A stretch of DNA of 64,000 nt from Pseudoteredinibacter isoporae_A (GTDB lineage Bacteria; Pseudomonadota; Gammaproteobacteria; Pseudomonadales; Cellvibrionaceae): positions 1,116,001 to 1,180,000 of the forward strand of contig NZ_BAABWJ010000001.1 in NCBI RefSeq assembly GCF_040372805.1. The letters run 5' to 3'. A program made the translations under genes and the position numbers. Below the pieces are notes generated by a model, which was not told the origin of the DNA, did no database searches, and saw nothing but the letters and a program-made list of their open reading frames with translations. How positions within the stretch are numbered: the first letter of the stretch is position 1; every line of letters begins with the position of its first letter. Below are positions 63,610-64,000 of the stretch, in pieces.

Positions 63610-63861
63610 CTAGTCGCTTTGTCGGGATTGCAATTGTTCCAGCTGGGCCTGCATGTTTTCGATTTGCAGCTCCAGCGCATCAATCTTTTCACGACTGCGC
63701 TGCAAGACAATACTCTGGGCATCGAACTCGTCCCGCCCGACGAGGTTCAGGCGCTTCACAGCGGAGGTAATAATCTGCTGGATTTGGCTCTGTGCGGATG
63801 GGCCTTGTTCCATGGCGCTATGGATGTCTTTGGCGAGCTTTTGGGCGAAGTCTTGCAACAT
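63610..63861 (-). CDS. ubiK: Ubiquinone biosynthesis accessory factor UbiK
   Basis: This 83-residue protein has an amphipathic N-terminal helix (MLQDFAQKLAKDIHSAMEQG) and a long C-terminal coiled coil (LELQIENMQAQLEQLQSRQ), the complete UbiK/YqiC (BMFP) pattern. With UbiJ it supports the Ubi protein complex in aerobic ubiquinone synthesis. The 195-base gap to comM contains no gene. Confidence 0.93.
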   Translation of the reverse strand: MLQDFAQKLAKDIHSAMEQGPSAQSQIQQIITSAVKRLNLVGRDEFDAQSIVLQRSREKIDALELQIENMQAQLEQLQSRQSD

Positions 63862-64000
63862 GTTAATGGAATCTCTCGGTACTCAAACAGGCGCTAGTGT
63901 AAATCATGTAGCACAAAGATACATGACTCTTGTTTTTGCACCATCTTGGCTCGCCGTGCTTTGCACCATCAATGAGCAAAGATTGGCGGCGATCAATATT

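Noticed and set aside
1..64000. CRISPR array, rRNA operon or riboswitch
   Set aside because: No regular spaced repeats, rRNA motifs or recognisable riboswitch cores were seen on either strand.

Overview
This window is a bacterial chromosome segment, most probably from a marine or aquatic gammaproteobacterium related to Pseudomonadales or Cellvibrionales. The evidence is the ubiK, comM, rep and cytochrome c5 genes lying close together (the same neighbourhood is known from Pseudomonas), many TonB, RND, Tct and DASS transport genes, and a gammaproteobacterial tRNA-Arg(CCG). Most of the window is close to 50% G+C (53% in the one line counted, 28921-28980). The block at 4.9-9.1 kb is much poorer (35% in 8161-8220).

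Bases 1-9.6 kb are a polymorphic-toxin locus. It holds the 3' part of an RHS gene ending in a HINT self-cleavage domain and an EndoU-type RNase tip, an acidic candidate immunity gene, an IS3-family insertion sequence, and a row of small A+T-rich genes and gene relics that looks like an orphan-immunity array. The array ends in a decayed second copy of the RHS core. A second, very short RHS relic lies inside it.

Bases 9.8-20 kb carry a PAS-GGDEF diguanylate cyclase, a membrane LytTR regulator divergent from a secreted PDZ-alpha/beta hydrolase, a PhoD-like phosphatase, and a group made of an AraC regulator, a TonB receptor, a secreted HELGH metallopeptidase and an NTF2-like protein. Bases 20-26.8 kb hold a CadC-like regulator with a beta-propeller sensor, divergent from an RND efflux pair.

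Bases 27-38.8 kb are the most distinctive part. They contain a DASS dicarboxylate transporter, an apparently exported fumarase/aspartase-superfamily lyase, a LysR regulator, a TctC binding protein, an OprP-like porin, a malic enzyme, a tiny ORF resembling the start of TctB, TctA, a second short lyase of the same superfamily, and a DsbA-like protein. I infer a pathway in which a carboxylated compound crosses the porin and is cleaved in the periplasm and/or imported by TctCA. The C4 product would enter through the DASS carrier and feed malic enzyme. This is the best candidate for an undescribed system.

Bases 39-47 kb hold an aminotransferase, a LuxR-type regulator, an NhaC antiporter, a periplasmic amidohydrolase and an acyl-CoA synthetase. 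After tRNA-Arg come a PaaX-like regulator, a leftward operon (desaturase, amidohydrolase, HCCA-isomerase-like protein, GST), azlCD with an AraC regulator, cytochrome c5, a BlaI/M56-controlled HupE operon, rep, a LysE gene broken by an amber codon, a DUF900-type hydrolase, comM and ubiK. No CRISPR array, rRNA or prophage was seen.
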